From: Polynucleobacter necessarius | GTDB taxonomy: Bacteria > Pseudomonadota > Gammaproteobacteria > Burkholderiales > Burkholderiaceae | Assembly: GCF_900096765.1 (NCBI RefSeq) | Contig: NZ_LT615228.1 | Span: 378,669-442,668 of the forward strand | DNA length: 64,000 bases | Reading direction: 5' to 3' | Made by a program: the position numbers and the translations under genes | In this document: piece by piece, positions 1 to 10,130 of the stretch | How the letters are laid out: each line of letters starts with the position of its first letter | Numbering within the stretch: position 1 is the stretch's first letter | Notes under the pieces: generated by a model | Told to the model about the DNA's origin: nothing | Seen by the model: only the letters and a program-made list of their open reading frames with translations | Database searches by the model: none

Positions 1-369
1 CGCCTCAAACGGGTTGATCTTTTAGCGGAAATTAGTGACTCTGTGTATCGTCGCATGGAAGCAGAGCGTAAGCGGGTGGCCAATGAGTTACGCTCTACAG
101 GGGCAGCAGAATCAGACAAGATTCGTGCGAATGCTGAACGTCAACGCGATACTATTTTGGCTGAGGCTTATCGTGAAGCGCAAAAGATTAAAGGGGCTGG
201 AGATGCAAAAGCTGCTGCTCTATATGCTGAGGCGTTTGGTCGCGACCTAAATTTTGCTCAGTTCTATCAGAGCTTAGAAGCCTATCGCAGCGCTTTCAAA
301 GATAAAAAAGACATCATGGTGGTCGAGCCCAATGGTGAGTTCTTCAAGTATCTTCACAAAAAACAATAG
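1..369 (+). CDS. hflC: Protease modulator HflC, C-terminal part
   Basis: The reading frame is open from base 1 to a TAG at 367-369, so the N-terminal part lies outside the window. The visible 122 residues are the end of an SPFH/band-7 protein: a charged helical stretch (VYRRMEAERKRVANELRSTG) followed by repeated Ala/Glu/Lys-rich helix, then AEAFGRD and the YRSAF-type tail of HflC. HflC and HflK form an inner-membrane complex that restrains the FtsH protease. It lies 16 bases before hisZ, in the hflK-hflC-hisZ-purA order common in Burkholderiales. No damage is visible in this part. Confidence 0.93.
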   Translation, partial: RLKRVDLLAEISDSVYRRMEAERKRVANELRSTGAAESDKIRANAERQRDTILAEAYREAQKIKGAGDAKAAALYAEAFGRDLNFAQFYQSLEAYRSAFKDKKDIMVVEPNGEFFKYLHKKQ

Positions 370-385
370 ATGAATGGTCTAGATA

Positions 386-1546
386 ATGAATCGTTGGTTA
401 CTTCCTGAAGATATTGCTGATGTATTGCCAGTACAGGCTCGTAAGGTAGAGACTTTGCGTCGTGCCATTTTGGATTTATATCAATCCTATGGTTACGAGT
501 TGGTTGCTCCTCCGATTTTGGAATTTTTGGACTCTTTGCTGACGGGTACCGGTTCTGATTTGAATCTACAAACATTCAAGTTAGTCGATCAGTTGTCTGG
601 CCGTACCTTGGGCTTGCGTGCTGATATCACCCCACAGGTTGCTCGTATTGACGCTCATCTGCTCAATCGTGCTGGTGTTACCCGTCTTTGCTACGCTGGC
701 TCTGTAGCCCATGCTCGCACGCCTGTAGGCGGCTCTTCGCGCGAACAATTGCAGTTAGGCGCTGAGATTTATGGCTGCTCCAACTGGGAGGCTGATTTTG
801 AGGCCATCACCTTACTAATTAAAACACTTGATGTTGCGGGCTTGAAAAATGTTTACCTGGATTTATCGCATGCCGGCATTTTGACTGGCATCTTGGCAGA
901 TCATCAGCTCGATAAAGAGACGATCGAAACCTTGTACGGCTTTTTGCAGAGCAAGGATCGTCCTCGACTGCGTCAGTGGGCCGCTTGTTTGCCTGCGCCA
1001 ATAGCTCAAGCATTACTAACTTTGACTGAATTAAATGGCCCCTGTGCCGAAGTGTTGACTACAGCAAAAAAAGCTTTGCCCCATCATGCAGCAATTGATC
1101 AGGCCTTAGCTGATTTAGAAAGGGTTGTTTTCGCAGCCAATCAATTTAAAGGTGTTGAGTTCAGTATTGATTTGGCGGATTTGCGTGGCTATCAATATCA
1201 CAGCGGCGTGATGTTTGCGGCGTATGTTGATGGCTTGCCACAACCGATTGCACGGGGTGGTCGTTATGATCAAGTGGGTCAGGCCTTTGGTCGATCACGT
1301 CCAGCGACAGGCTTCTCTTTAGACTTGTTAACGCTAGCCAGCTTGTCTCCGTTAAGTGTGCAAAAGCTGGCGATTCTAGCCCCTTGGGTTCAGGATGCTG
1401 CACTAGATAGAGCTATTGCTGATTTACGTAGCAAAGGCGAAGTGGTGATTCAAGTTCTTCCAGGGGAATTAGTTGAGGCTACCGAGTATGAATGTGATCG
1501 AGAGTTAATCAAGCAGGGCAACTCTTGGGAAGTAAAGCAGAAGTAA
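386..1546 (+). CDS. hisZ: ATP phosphoribosyltransferase regulatory subunit HisZ
   Basis: The 386-residue product is a HisRS-like protein that activates the short form of HisG, the first enzyme of histidine synthesis. Residues about 15-330 carry the class II synthetase core: FKLVDQLSGRTLGLRAD around residues 65-80, the TPQVARI segment, and a late ARGGRYDQVG motif. The HisRS anticodon-binding domain is absent, and length and layout fit HisZ, not HisS. The ATG at 386 follows the hflC stop by 16 bases. It sits between hflC and purA, so co-transcription is likely. The gene looks intact, and a short-form hisG is expected elsewhere in the genome. Confidence 0.93.
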   Translation: MNRWLLPEDIADVLPVQARKVETLRRAILDLYQSYGYELVAPPILEFLDSLLTGTGSDLNLQTFKLVDQLSGRTLGLRADITPQVARIDAHLLNRAGVTRLCYAGSVAHARTPVGGSSREQLQLGAEIYGCSNWEADFEAITLLIKTLDVAGLKNVYLDLSHAGILTGILADHQLDKETIETLYGFLQSKDRPRLRQWAACLPAPIAQALLTLTELNGPCAEVLTTAKKALPHHAAIDQALADLERVVFAANQFKGVEFSIDLADLRGYQYHSGVMFAAYVDGLPQPIARGGRYDQVGQAFGRSRPATGFSLDLLTLASLSPLSVQKLAILAPWVQDAALDRAIADLRSKGEVVIQVLPGELVEATEYECDRELIKQGNSWEVKQK

Positions 1547-1568
1547 AGCGGGAATAAGTCACTCTTAA

Positions 1569-2942
<1,374 letters not shown>

Positions 2943-2979
2943 TGGAAAATGTTTTATTGAGTAATTTTTAACCTATTGA

Positions 2980-4899
2980 CTAACATTTACGACCCAGAAC
3001 GTTGTCGATGAGTTGGCATTGCAAGCTGGTCCTCAATTGGTGGTGCCAGTGTTAAATGCACGTTATGCTTTGAACGCAGCAAACGCTCGTTGGGGTTCTT
3101 TGTATGATGCTCTTTACGGCACTGATGTGCTCTCAGAAGAAGATGGCGCTACTAAGACAGGCGCATACAACCCCATTCGTGGCGCAAAGGTGGTTGCCTA
3201 TGCACGCAACTTCTTAGATCAAGCTGCACCACTAGCTAAGGGGTCACACAAAGATGCGGTAGCTTATACAGTAGATGGCGATAAGCTGTCCGTGAAGCTT
3301 AAAGACGGTAGTGCTACTGGCCTGGCTGATGAAAAGCAATTCGTAGGATATCAAGGTGAGGCATCTGCACCTAGCTCAGTGCTTCTTCGCAACAATGGTG
3401 ATTGATATTGAGATTGATAAAACCAAAACAATTGGCTCTGGCGATCCTGCCGGCATCAATGATGTGGTTTTGGAAGCTGCGCTGTCTACGATTTTGGATT
3501 TGGAAGATTCCATTGCTGCAGTGGATGGCGATGACAAGGTACTTGCTTATGAAAACTGGCTCGGTATTTTAAAAGGTACTTTAGTTGAAGAAGTGAGCAA
3601 GGGCGGCAAAACCTTTACTCGTACTCTGAATCCTGACCGCAAGTACAAGGCCGGAATTGGTGCAGTGAATGCAAAAGATGGCGTTGTGACATTGCATGGT
3701 CGCTCGCTCTTATTCCTACGCAATGTGGGTCACTTGATGACAAACCCAGCGATTATTACTGGTGAAGGCAAAGAGATTTACGAGGGTATCTTGGATGCAG
3801 TTGTAACTGTATTGATTGCTTTGTACGACATCAACCGTCCTGTAACTCAAGCCATTGGTAACACCCGCAAAGGTTCTGTTTACATCGTTAAGCCAAAAAT
3901 GCACAGCCCTGAAGAAGTGGCTTTTGCTGCTGAATTGTTTGGTCGTGTGGAGAAGTTGCTGGGCTTGCCAGCAGATACCGTGAAGTTAGGCATCATGGAT
4001 GAAGAGCGCCGCATGAGTGCCAACATCAAGGCGGCGATTGCTGCAGCTGGTGCGCGCGTTGCCTTTATTAATACTGGCTTCTTGGATCGTACTGGCGATG
4101 AAATGCATACCTCGATGTATGCAGGCCCAATGATTCGTAAGGTGATATGAAGACCAGTAAGTGGCTGTCAGCCTATGAGCGTCGTAATGTGTTTGCTGGT
4201 CTTGATTGCGGTTTACGTGGTCGCGCTCAAATCGGTAAGGGTATGTGGGCAATGCCTGACATGATGAAAGCCATGGTTGAGCAAAAGATTGTTCATCCAA
4301 AGGCGGGTGCGAATACCGCATGGGTTCCATCACCGACTGCAGCAACCTTGCATGCTTTGCACTACCACCAAGTAAATGTTGCTGAACTCCAAAAAGAAAT
4401 GGAAAAGCTCGATACTGCTGCCCAGGCTGAAGCTTTAGTTGATGACCTATTAACCATTCCAGTGGCTGAGAAGCTAAACTGGTCTAAAGAAGAGATTGCT
4501 CAGGAATTAGATAACAATTGCCAGGGGATCTTGGGTTATGTAGTTCGCTGGATTGATCAGGGTGTTGGTTGCTCTAAGGTTCCAGATATTCATAATGTAG
4601 GCTTGATGGAAGACCGTGCTACTTTGCGTATCTCTAGTCAGCACATTGCCAACTGGTTATTGCACGGCATTGTTACTGCTGATCAAGTGAATGAGGCTTT
4701 GCAGCGTATGGCTAAAGTAGTTGATGGCCAAAATGCTGGAGATCCACTTTATAAGCCAATGATGCCAAACTACCAAGATTCATACGCTTATAAAGCGGCA
4801 AGCGATTTGATTTTCAAGGGTCTTGAGCAGCCTAATGGTTACACAGAGCCGCTCTTGCATGCATGGCGCTTGGAAGTTAAGAAAGCACAAGCCAAGTAA
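2980..4899 (+). pseudogene. glcB: Malate synthase G, 5'-deleted and twice frameshifted
   Basis: The remnant is clearly malate synthase G, which makes malate from glyoxylate and acetyl-CoA. Similarity begins abruptly near 2980 ([17 protein letters not shown]) behind an in-frame TGA at 2977, so roughly the first 120 residues, start codon and promoter are missing. The first block runs in frame to about 3395. There NNG should continue as LHIDIEID, and the observed bases fit a net 5-bp loss. The second block carries [20 protein letters not shown] and [15 protein letters not shown]. Near 4143 [11 protein letters not shown] is broken by loss of one G from a GGG. The third block keeps HALHYHQ and runs to TAA at 4897-4899. 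Catalytic Arg, Glu and Asp motifs are still present, so decay is recent. No active enzyme can be made. Confidence 0.93.
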
Positions 4900-4920
4900 G
4901 TATCTGGCTAACGCCACTAC

Positions 4921-4957
4921 AAATGGATTTGCCCACAAAGCAAATCCATTTTTTTAT
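4921..4957 (+). terminator. Rho-independent terminator after glcB remnant
   Basis: A perfect 12-bp stem (AAATGGATTTGC with its complement at 4940-4951), a 7-base loop and a run of T follow the malate synthase stop by 21 bases. It is well conserved although the gene upstream is dead. Confidence 0.85.
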
Positions 4958-4969
4958 TGATCCGATGCT

Positions 4970-5445
4970 ATGTTGAGTTTCTTTAATCTATTTTCTTCAG
5001 CACCCTCTGTGTTTCCATTGAAACAAAATGATGGGGGAAGGGCTGAGGCTGGGTTTAAAGGTGGAGCAGGGGATTGCGTAGTCAGATCGATTGCAATTGC
5101 TGCAAATCTGCCTTACCTGCAGGTGTATGAAGATCTGCGCGAGGCTAATGCACGATATGCACAGGAGCGAGATGACAAATTATCCCGCTTATTAAATCAG
5201 CGGGGCTCATCACCTCGCAATGGCAATCATCGCAACGTCTTTCATGATTACATTCTGGCGCACGGTTTTGAGTGGGTGCTGGCTGTCGGGTGCATCTCAG
5301 ACCCAATGACTTACCCAAGGGAACGTTGATCGTGAAAGTCTCAAAGCACCTCACTACAGTGATCGATGGCGTCATTTACGATACGCATGATCCCTCTCGG
5401 GGTGGCAGTCGCTGCGTATATGGCTACTACATTAAGATGAGCTAA
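4970..5445 (+). pseudogene. Conserved hypothetical protein, frameshifted
   Basis: An ATG at 4970 opens a frame rich in conserved-looking segments: FPLKQNDGGR, GDCVVRSIAIA, YEDLREANARYA and RGSSPRNGNHR. After about residue 100 (FEWV, near 5275) the frame ends in unrelated residues at 5329. A different frame continues sensibly as CRVHLRPNDLPKG, VKVSKHLTTVIDGVI, DTHDPSRGG and CVYGYY to TAA at 5443-5445. A small indel around 5268-5290 has therefore split a protein of about 158 residues. I recall similar uncharacterised proteins with this RCVYGY ending but no function. The 3' end overlaps the convergent gene at 5432 by 14 bases. Confidence 0.75.
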
Positions 5446-6043
5446 GGTCATCCTGACCGTATTTGAGATTCCAGGCTGCTTTGTATGTATTGGTCATCCC
5501 AATCATGACTGAAGTGGTCCATGCCAGGGAAAATAAGCCGGTAAATGCAATGAAGAAAGCAAGACTCTTCCAGCCAGCTGGCAATGTATCGGCCACAAAG
5601 CCAACAGTGGTGTAGCAGCTGCCAGCAAATAACAAGGCCTGAACAGCGTCATTCATTAGGCCAAGACCCAAAAGGAAGAGGCTCCATAAGAGAATTTCAA
5701 AGATGTGTACTAAGGCAATAAAGAAAAATGAAGTATAAAAATGTATAAATACACGGTTGTATTGACCATGCTCTAAATTCTTATTTGATTTTCTCTCAAA
5801 GCGCATGATGATGTGGTTAATGCCGCTCCCATGAAATATCAAAATAATGATTAGCCCCAAGATTCCAAAGAAAATGTCAGTGATCAATGGTATTGCTGGT
5901 ATCCCCAAGACTGTAGTTTCTAAAATGGGCTGGGAGAAGGAAATCACTTCGGCGGTCATATGTGTCTGAGCAAAAATAAGTATCAAGAAGGATAATGTCA
6001 TATTGATTAATACGTGTAAAGCAAACCCTTGACTCAAGCTCAT
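5432..6043 (-). CDS. Ion-channel-like membrane protein
   Basis: The predicted protein (203 residues from ATG at 6043; a TTG at 6049 is also possible) has four to five hydrophobic segments at about 8-28, 48-72, 100-125 and 150-185. Between the last two lies GSCYTTVGF, followed by a hydrophobic helix. This resembles the pore loop (TTVGYGD) of two-helix potassium channels of the Ion_trans_2 type, but the selectivity-filter GYGD is not intact. The role is unknown, and ion-channel-like is the most I can support. Its start region overlaps head-to-head with the MFS gene start at 6029, which is unusual. The 3' end overlaps the decayed hypothetical gene. Confidence 0.6.
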   Translation of the reverse strand: MSLSQGFALHVLINMTLSFLILIFAQTHMTAEVISFSQPILETTVLGIPAIPLITDIFFGILGLIIILIFHGSGINHIIMRFERKSNKNLEHGQYNRVFIHFYTSFFFIALVHIFEILLWSLFLLGLGLMNDAVQALLFAGSCYTTVGFVADTLPAGWKSLAFFIAFTGLFSLAWTTSVMIGMTNTYKAAWNLKYGQDDLSSS

Positions 6044-7276
6044 TCTCAAAATCTATTTGAATCCCGCCAGCAAGAACGCTTCTTCTTGCTGGCATTGGCA
6101 GGCATTCAGTTCACGCATATTTTGGATTTCATGATCATGATGCCTTTAGGGCCTCAGTTCATTGCCGCTTTATCCATCAATACCCATCAATTTGGTTTGT
6201 TGCTGTCTTCTTATACTTTTGCTGCTGCAGTGGCGGGGGTCTTTGCCACCTATTACATCGATCGTTTTGAAAGACGCCAATTGCTCTTGGGTTTGTATAT
6301 CTGCTTTATTGTTGCCACTGTAGCGTGTGGATTTGCGCCTAACTATCACACGCTGTTTATTGCTCGTGCTTGTGCCGGAGCTTTCGGCGGAATATTGGGG
6401 TCTTTAGTGCAGACTATTGTTGCAGACTCTATTCCGTTTGAGCGCCGAGGCAAGGCATTAGGAACAGTCATGGCTGCTTTTTCGGTATCGACTGTTGCTG
6501 GTGTCCCCCCGAGTTTATTTTTGGCAAGCCATATTAGTTTCTTGGGCTGGCGTGCACCGTTTATGTTTATTGGCTTGATCTCCGTCTTGATTCTCTTGGT
6601 GGGATATCGCAACATTCCCAAGATATCTGGGCATCTGCATCATGTACAAGAGGGTAGTCGCTTTAAGCAGATCTATGAAGTCCTAGTTGCCCATCACCAT
6701 TTACGCGCATTCTTGTTCATTGGCTTAGTGATGGTGACGGGTTTCTCGGTCATTCCCTACATCGCTTTGTATTTAACTGCCAATGTGGGGGTAGCTAACT
6801 CTTACATTTCACTAATTTATCTTTGTGGCGGTATTGCCACGCTGATGAGTTCCAGATTTATTGGGCATATGGCCGATCTATATGGCAAGGTGCGGGTCTT
6901 TCGAGTGCTCGCAATCATTAGCTTAGTGCCGATACTGATTACAACCCACTTGACCCCTGTTCCCCTGTGGGTTGTGTTGGTGAACCAAGCAGCGTTTTTT
7001 ATTCTGATCTCGGGGCGGATGATTCCGACGATGGCTATCGTGACGCAAATGGTTGAGCCCAAAATTCGCGGTACTTTTATGAGTCTGGTGGGTTCTATTC
7101 AAATGCTTTCATCAGGGATAGCCTCAGTAGTGGCTGGCTGGGTAGTGACGATTGCAGTAGACGGCCAAATGGAGCATTACAACCTAGTTGGCTATGGTGC
7201 CACTGTTTGTGGCTTGCTCACATTTTGGCTGGTAGGATATATTCATTCTGATAATAAAAACAAAGATAAACAATAA
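6029..7276 (+). CDS. MFS transporter
   Basis: The 415-residue polytopic protein has about twelve hydrophobic helices and begins RQQERFFLLALAGIQFTHIL, followed by DFMIMMPLGPQF, a pattern of the drug/sugar-efflux type MFS permeases. The loop after helix 2 contains YYIDRFERRQ, the signature position of MFS loop 2-3. The substrate cannot be told from sequence. The first possible start in frame is a TTG at 6029, just after a stop at 6017; the next Met lies inside helix 1. That start overlaps the start of the divergent channel-like gene, so the original upstream start and promoter may have been lost by a small deletion. The stop at 7274-7276 is 10 bases before the dienelactone hydrolase start, suggesting an operon. 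Confidence 0.85.
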   Translation: MTQAHSQNLFESRQQERFFLLALAGIQFTHILDFMIMMPLGPQFIAALSINTHQFGLLLSSYTFAAAVAGVFATYYIDRFERRQLLLGLYICFIVATVACGFAPNYHTLFIARACAGAFGGILGSLVQTIVADSIPFERRGKALGTVMAAFSVSTVAGVPPSLFLASHISFLGWRAPFMFIGLISVLILLVGYRNIPKISGHLHHVQEGSRFKQIYEVLVAHHHLRAFLFIGLVMVTGFSVIPYIALYLTANVGVANSYISLIYLCGGIATLMSSRFIGHMADLYGKVRVFRVLAIISLVPILITTHLTPVPLWVVLVNQAAFFILISGRMIPTMAIVTQMVEPKIRGTFMSLVGSIQMLSSGIASVVAGWVVTIAVDGQMEHYNLVGYGATVCGLLTFWLVGYIHSDNKNKDKQ

Positions 7277-7286
7277 AGGGGTTTTG

Positions 7287-7970
7287 ATGATTGAATTTAA
7301 AAGACCAGATGGTGGTGTAGTAAGTGCCTATTTAGCGGAGCCGGCAAATACAGTCGGTGCGCCTGGCGTTGTGGTCATCCAAGAATGGTGGGGCTTGGAT
7401 TCTGAGGTGAAGGCAGTGGCTGATCGTCTTGCTAGTGCTGGCTATCGCGCTCTAGTTCCAGATTTATATCGTGGCAAGTTGGCTCTTGAGGCTGAGGAAG
7501 CAGAGCACTTAATGAGTGGCCTCAATTTTGGCGATGCTGCTAGTCAAGATATTCGTGGGGCAGTTCAGCATTTAAAAGCCACTGGTAGTAGTAAAGTTGC
7601 GGTCACTGGCTTTTGTATGGGTGGTGCCTTAACTGTATTGTCTGCATGCAACGTTCCTGAGCTAGATGGAACGGTGGTTTGGTATGGCTATCCTCCACTA
7701 GAGTATGTGGATGCCGGGGCCATTACTAAACCAATGTTGGCTCACTGGGCCATCCACGATGATTTCTTTGCGATCTCAGGAGTAGATCAGCTAGAAGCTA
7801 AGCTAAAAGATGCTGGCGTAGTTTTTGATTTTCAGCGCTACGACGCCAAGCATGCGTTTGCTAATCCGAAGTCGGATTCTCGGGGTATGCCGCCGCTGCA
7901 ATACAACCAACAAGCTGAAGAGTTGGCCTGGGAGCGCACGATGGAATTCTTTAAAAAGCACTTAAGCTAA
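7287..7970 (+). CDS. Dienelactone hydrolase family protein
   Basis: The 227-residue alpha/beta hydrolase fits the dienelactone hydrolase family. The nucleophile is Cys110 in GFCMGG, with Asp158/159 in AIHDDFF and His189 in AKHAF completing a Cys-Asp-His triad. QEWWGLD near residues 32-38 is also typical. The family hydrolyses dienelactones and other small esters; the real substrate here is unknown. The ATG at 7287 is preceded by AAAGGGG, a good ribosome site. The gene appears intact and may be translated together with the MFS gene upstream. Confidence 0.9.
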   Translation: MIEFKRPDGGVVSAYLAEPANTVGAPGVVVIQEWWGLDSEVKAVADRLASAGYRALVPDLYRGKLALEAEEAEHLMSGLNFGDAASQDIRGAVQHLKATGSSKVAVTGFCMGGALTVLSACNVPELDGTVVWYGYPPLEYVDAGAITKPMLAHWAIHDDFFAISGVDQLEAKLKDAGVVFDFQRYDAKHAFANPKSDSRGMPPLQYNQQAEELAWERTMEFFKKHLS

Positions 7971-7994
7971 TCATTTAATTGATGTGAAATTACT

Positions 7995-8492
7995 ATGCAT
8001 CTCTTTTCAGAAAATCTTGCTGTAGAAATTGCTACTTACTACCGTAATGTCGCTCTGGGCCATAGTGTTGTCCCAAAGGTATTTACCTTAGTTAACGGTA
8101 GCGGCAGTCAATACCTTTTCTTTATTGATGATCTGCAGATGGAAAGAGCCGATGAAGATCAATTTTTGGCCTATATTGTTCAAGAGCATGATGCCGTAAG
8201 CTATTCCCGCGGCACTTTGGTGATCGTGGAAAAAAACCAGCAATATATTGAGTTTGCCGTTGTCGATGAAGACGATAGTGAGGCTATTGTATGTTCGGCT
8301 GAACTGACGCGTGACATGGACGATAAGCCAATTGGCCTATCAGAGTTTGAGAAGATTCTCGTGAAAAGAGAATCTATCGTATTTGGTCATCTATATGATC
8401 CTGTAAAACTTTCAGAAGAAAAAATTGAAGATTTTGAAAGTCTTTGGGAAGAAATGAAACCCAAGATCTTGCATAGAACTATGGGTGTTTGA
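7995..8492 (+). CDS. Hypothetical protein, acidic, 165 residues
   Basis: I do not recognise this protein. The frame from ATG 7995 to TGA 8490-8492 encodes an acidic, soluble-looking product with no signal peptide or membrane helix. Predicted strands alternate with acidic turns (VVDEDDSEAIV, FIDDLQMERADEDQF) and the C-terminus is a charged helix ending KPKILHRTMGV. Codon use is like its neighbours and no lesion is seen. It lies 24 bases after the dienelactone hydrolase on the same strand and ends 2 bases before the convergent permease remnant. Confidence 0.65.
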   Translation: MHLFSENLAVEIATYYRNVALGHSVVPKVFTLVNGSGSQYLFFIDDLQMERADEDQFLAYIVQEHDAVSYSRGTLVIVEKNQQYIEFAVVDEDDSEAIVCSAELTRDMDDKPIGLSEFEKILVKRESIVFGHLYDPVKLSEEKIEDFESLWEEMKPKILHRTMGV

Positions 8493-8494
8493 CT

Positions 8495-9819
8495 TTAATC
8501 TTTTGTCAATAATTGAGCTCTGAGAAGTTTTCTTGAGAGGGCTTCCAGGCCAAATGATCCAAAAAGTGCTAGGCTTAAGGCAATCGCACTTCCTGGTGCC
8601 GTCTGAATAACATTAATAAATAGCGTTACAAATAAAGTCAGATTGACAACAATGGCAGACCAGAGCGGCCATAACTGAGCATGGGTTTGTTTACGAACCC
8701 TAATATGACCAAAAGTGATAGCAGCGTAAACCAGCAAAAACGCTAAGCTTGCCATCTTGCCAACAACATCAAGTGGAAAAATTAACACTAGAACGATTAC
8801 GATTAATGCTGAGGCGCTCAGAGCGCGGGTCTGCGTCGTAAGGATGTTATCGCCTAATAGTTTGGAGATGGAGCTCTTGCTAGCCATATCGGCTGCAATA
8901 TTAGAGGCGGCAAAGATGGTTGCATTTAATGCTGCCGCACAGGCAAGCAGGGCACACGAGGCAATCACAATAAAGCCTAGTTTTCCGGCGACGATCTGCG
9001 CTGCATTAGCAAGTACGTGGCCGCTATATTGAAGTATTTGCGCGGGGGTCATGAGCAAGATAGCTGCAGTATAGCTGCAGTACTTACTAGTACATAGGCA
9101 ATCGTTACCAACACTAATGCGGAGAACATCGCGAGGGGCAATTCTTTTTGCGGCTCTTGCATCGCATTGGAGGAATTGGTCACCACGCCAAAGCCTTGAT
9201 AGTTGATATACAGGATGCCTGTTGCAATCGCAATGCCATCAATTGACCAAGAAGACATTTTAAATTGATGAACATTAGCTATATGAATGCCGCCTGCAGA
9301 AAAGAGTAGTAGAGCAATGGTTACAAAACCAATAGCTAAGGTTTCTGCCCGCCCAACAATGTCGGCACCGAGTAAGTTAATGCCGGCGCAAGCCACCACA
9401 ATGACTGCGCCCACCACTTTTACTTCTGTTGGAGATAGGCTGGAGCCCATCAAGGTGTTCGTATACTCTGAAAATCCAGCGGCATATAAGGCTGCTGCGA
9501 TCAGGTACGCAATATATTGAAATACATTTAATCCGCCTGAAATGACTCCGGGTCCAAAACTCATCACAGTAAACGTGGCTGCGCCGCCGCTGCTAGGAAA
9601 GGTAGCGCCCAATTTGGCATAGGAGTAGACTGAAAAAGAGGCTGCAATTGCGCCTAGCAAAAACGCTAAAGGGATATGGGTGCCAGCATGCATGCTGGCG
9701 GTACCTAGTAAGGAGAATAGGCCCGCCCCCATCATGCCGCCAATACCCAGGGCGGTAGCTGAAAAGAGGCTAATTTTCGGAGCTTGTTTGCCTGATTTCT
9801 TGAGTAGAGCTAAATTCAC
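8495..9819 (-). pseudogene. Amino acid permease (APC family), frameshifted by tandem duplication
   Basis: The reading frame starting at 9819 encodes the N-terminal helices of an APC-superfamily amino acid permease (TALGIGGMMGAGLFSLLG, the helix-1 signature). It runs to TAILQLSCS and stops near 9049. The remaining helices continue in another frame from MTPAQILQYSG down to 8495. At the break the DNA carries an 11-bp perfect tandem duplication (9061-9071 and 9072-9082). Removing one copy restores STAAILLMTPAQIL exactly. The total would be about 437 residues, the normal family length. Nothing else is obviously damaged, so this is a very young pseudogene. The substrate is unknown. Confidence 0.92.
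9061..9082. repeat. 11-bp perfect tandem duplication in permease gene
   Basis: TAGCTGCAGTA occurs twice head-to-tail, 9061-9071 and 9072-9082. The unit length is not a multiple of three, and its duplication by itself explains the frameshift of the amino acid permease gene. Confidence 0.95.
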
Positions 9820-9888
9820 GCGTTTTTCTCTCTAGGGTGGCCTTGCGTTTTGGTCATTTGACCCCATCTAAGGTTTATCAGAGGAGTT

Positions 9889-9974
9889 TGGTGCCCAGGA
9901 AGGGATCGAACCCCCACAACCTTACGATCGCCAGCACCTGAAGCTGGTGCGTCTACCAATTTCGCCACCTGGGC
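9889..9974 (-). tRNA. tRNA-Leu (CAG)
   Basis: Read on the minus strand, the sequence begins GCCCAGG and ends CCTGGGCACCA, giving a 7-bp acceptor stem with encoded CCA. The D-arm contains AATTGGTAGACGC, the anticodon stem CCAGC/GCTGG encloses the loop TTCAGGT (anticodon CAG), and a long variable arm of class II type is followed by the T-arm GGTTCGATCC. This is a complete leucine tRNA. It stands alone between the permease remnant and the divergent rnr gene. Confidence 0.95.
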
Positions 9975-10130
9975 ATGTCTCTATTGTAGGGGGATAGGCG
10001 TTTTAAGGCTTTTTAACCCCAATTTGGCTTTTTTCTTTCAGACTTGGTGGTTTGATACAGTAGCCTTATTCATAACAACAATCAATATCAGTAGATATAT
10101 AGATAGGGCATGTATTGCCGAAGGAATTAA

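Noticed and set aside
3986..4345. 119-codon antisense frame over the malate synthase remnant
   Set aside because: It spans both a frameshift and conserved sense motifs, so it is a chance open frame.
9049..9082. Programmed frameshift in the permease gene
   Set aside because: The break lies exactly at a perfect tandem duplication and there is no slippery site with a downstream structure.
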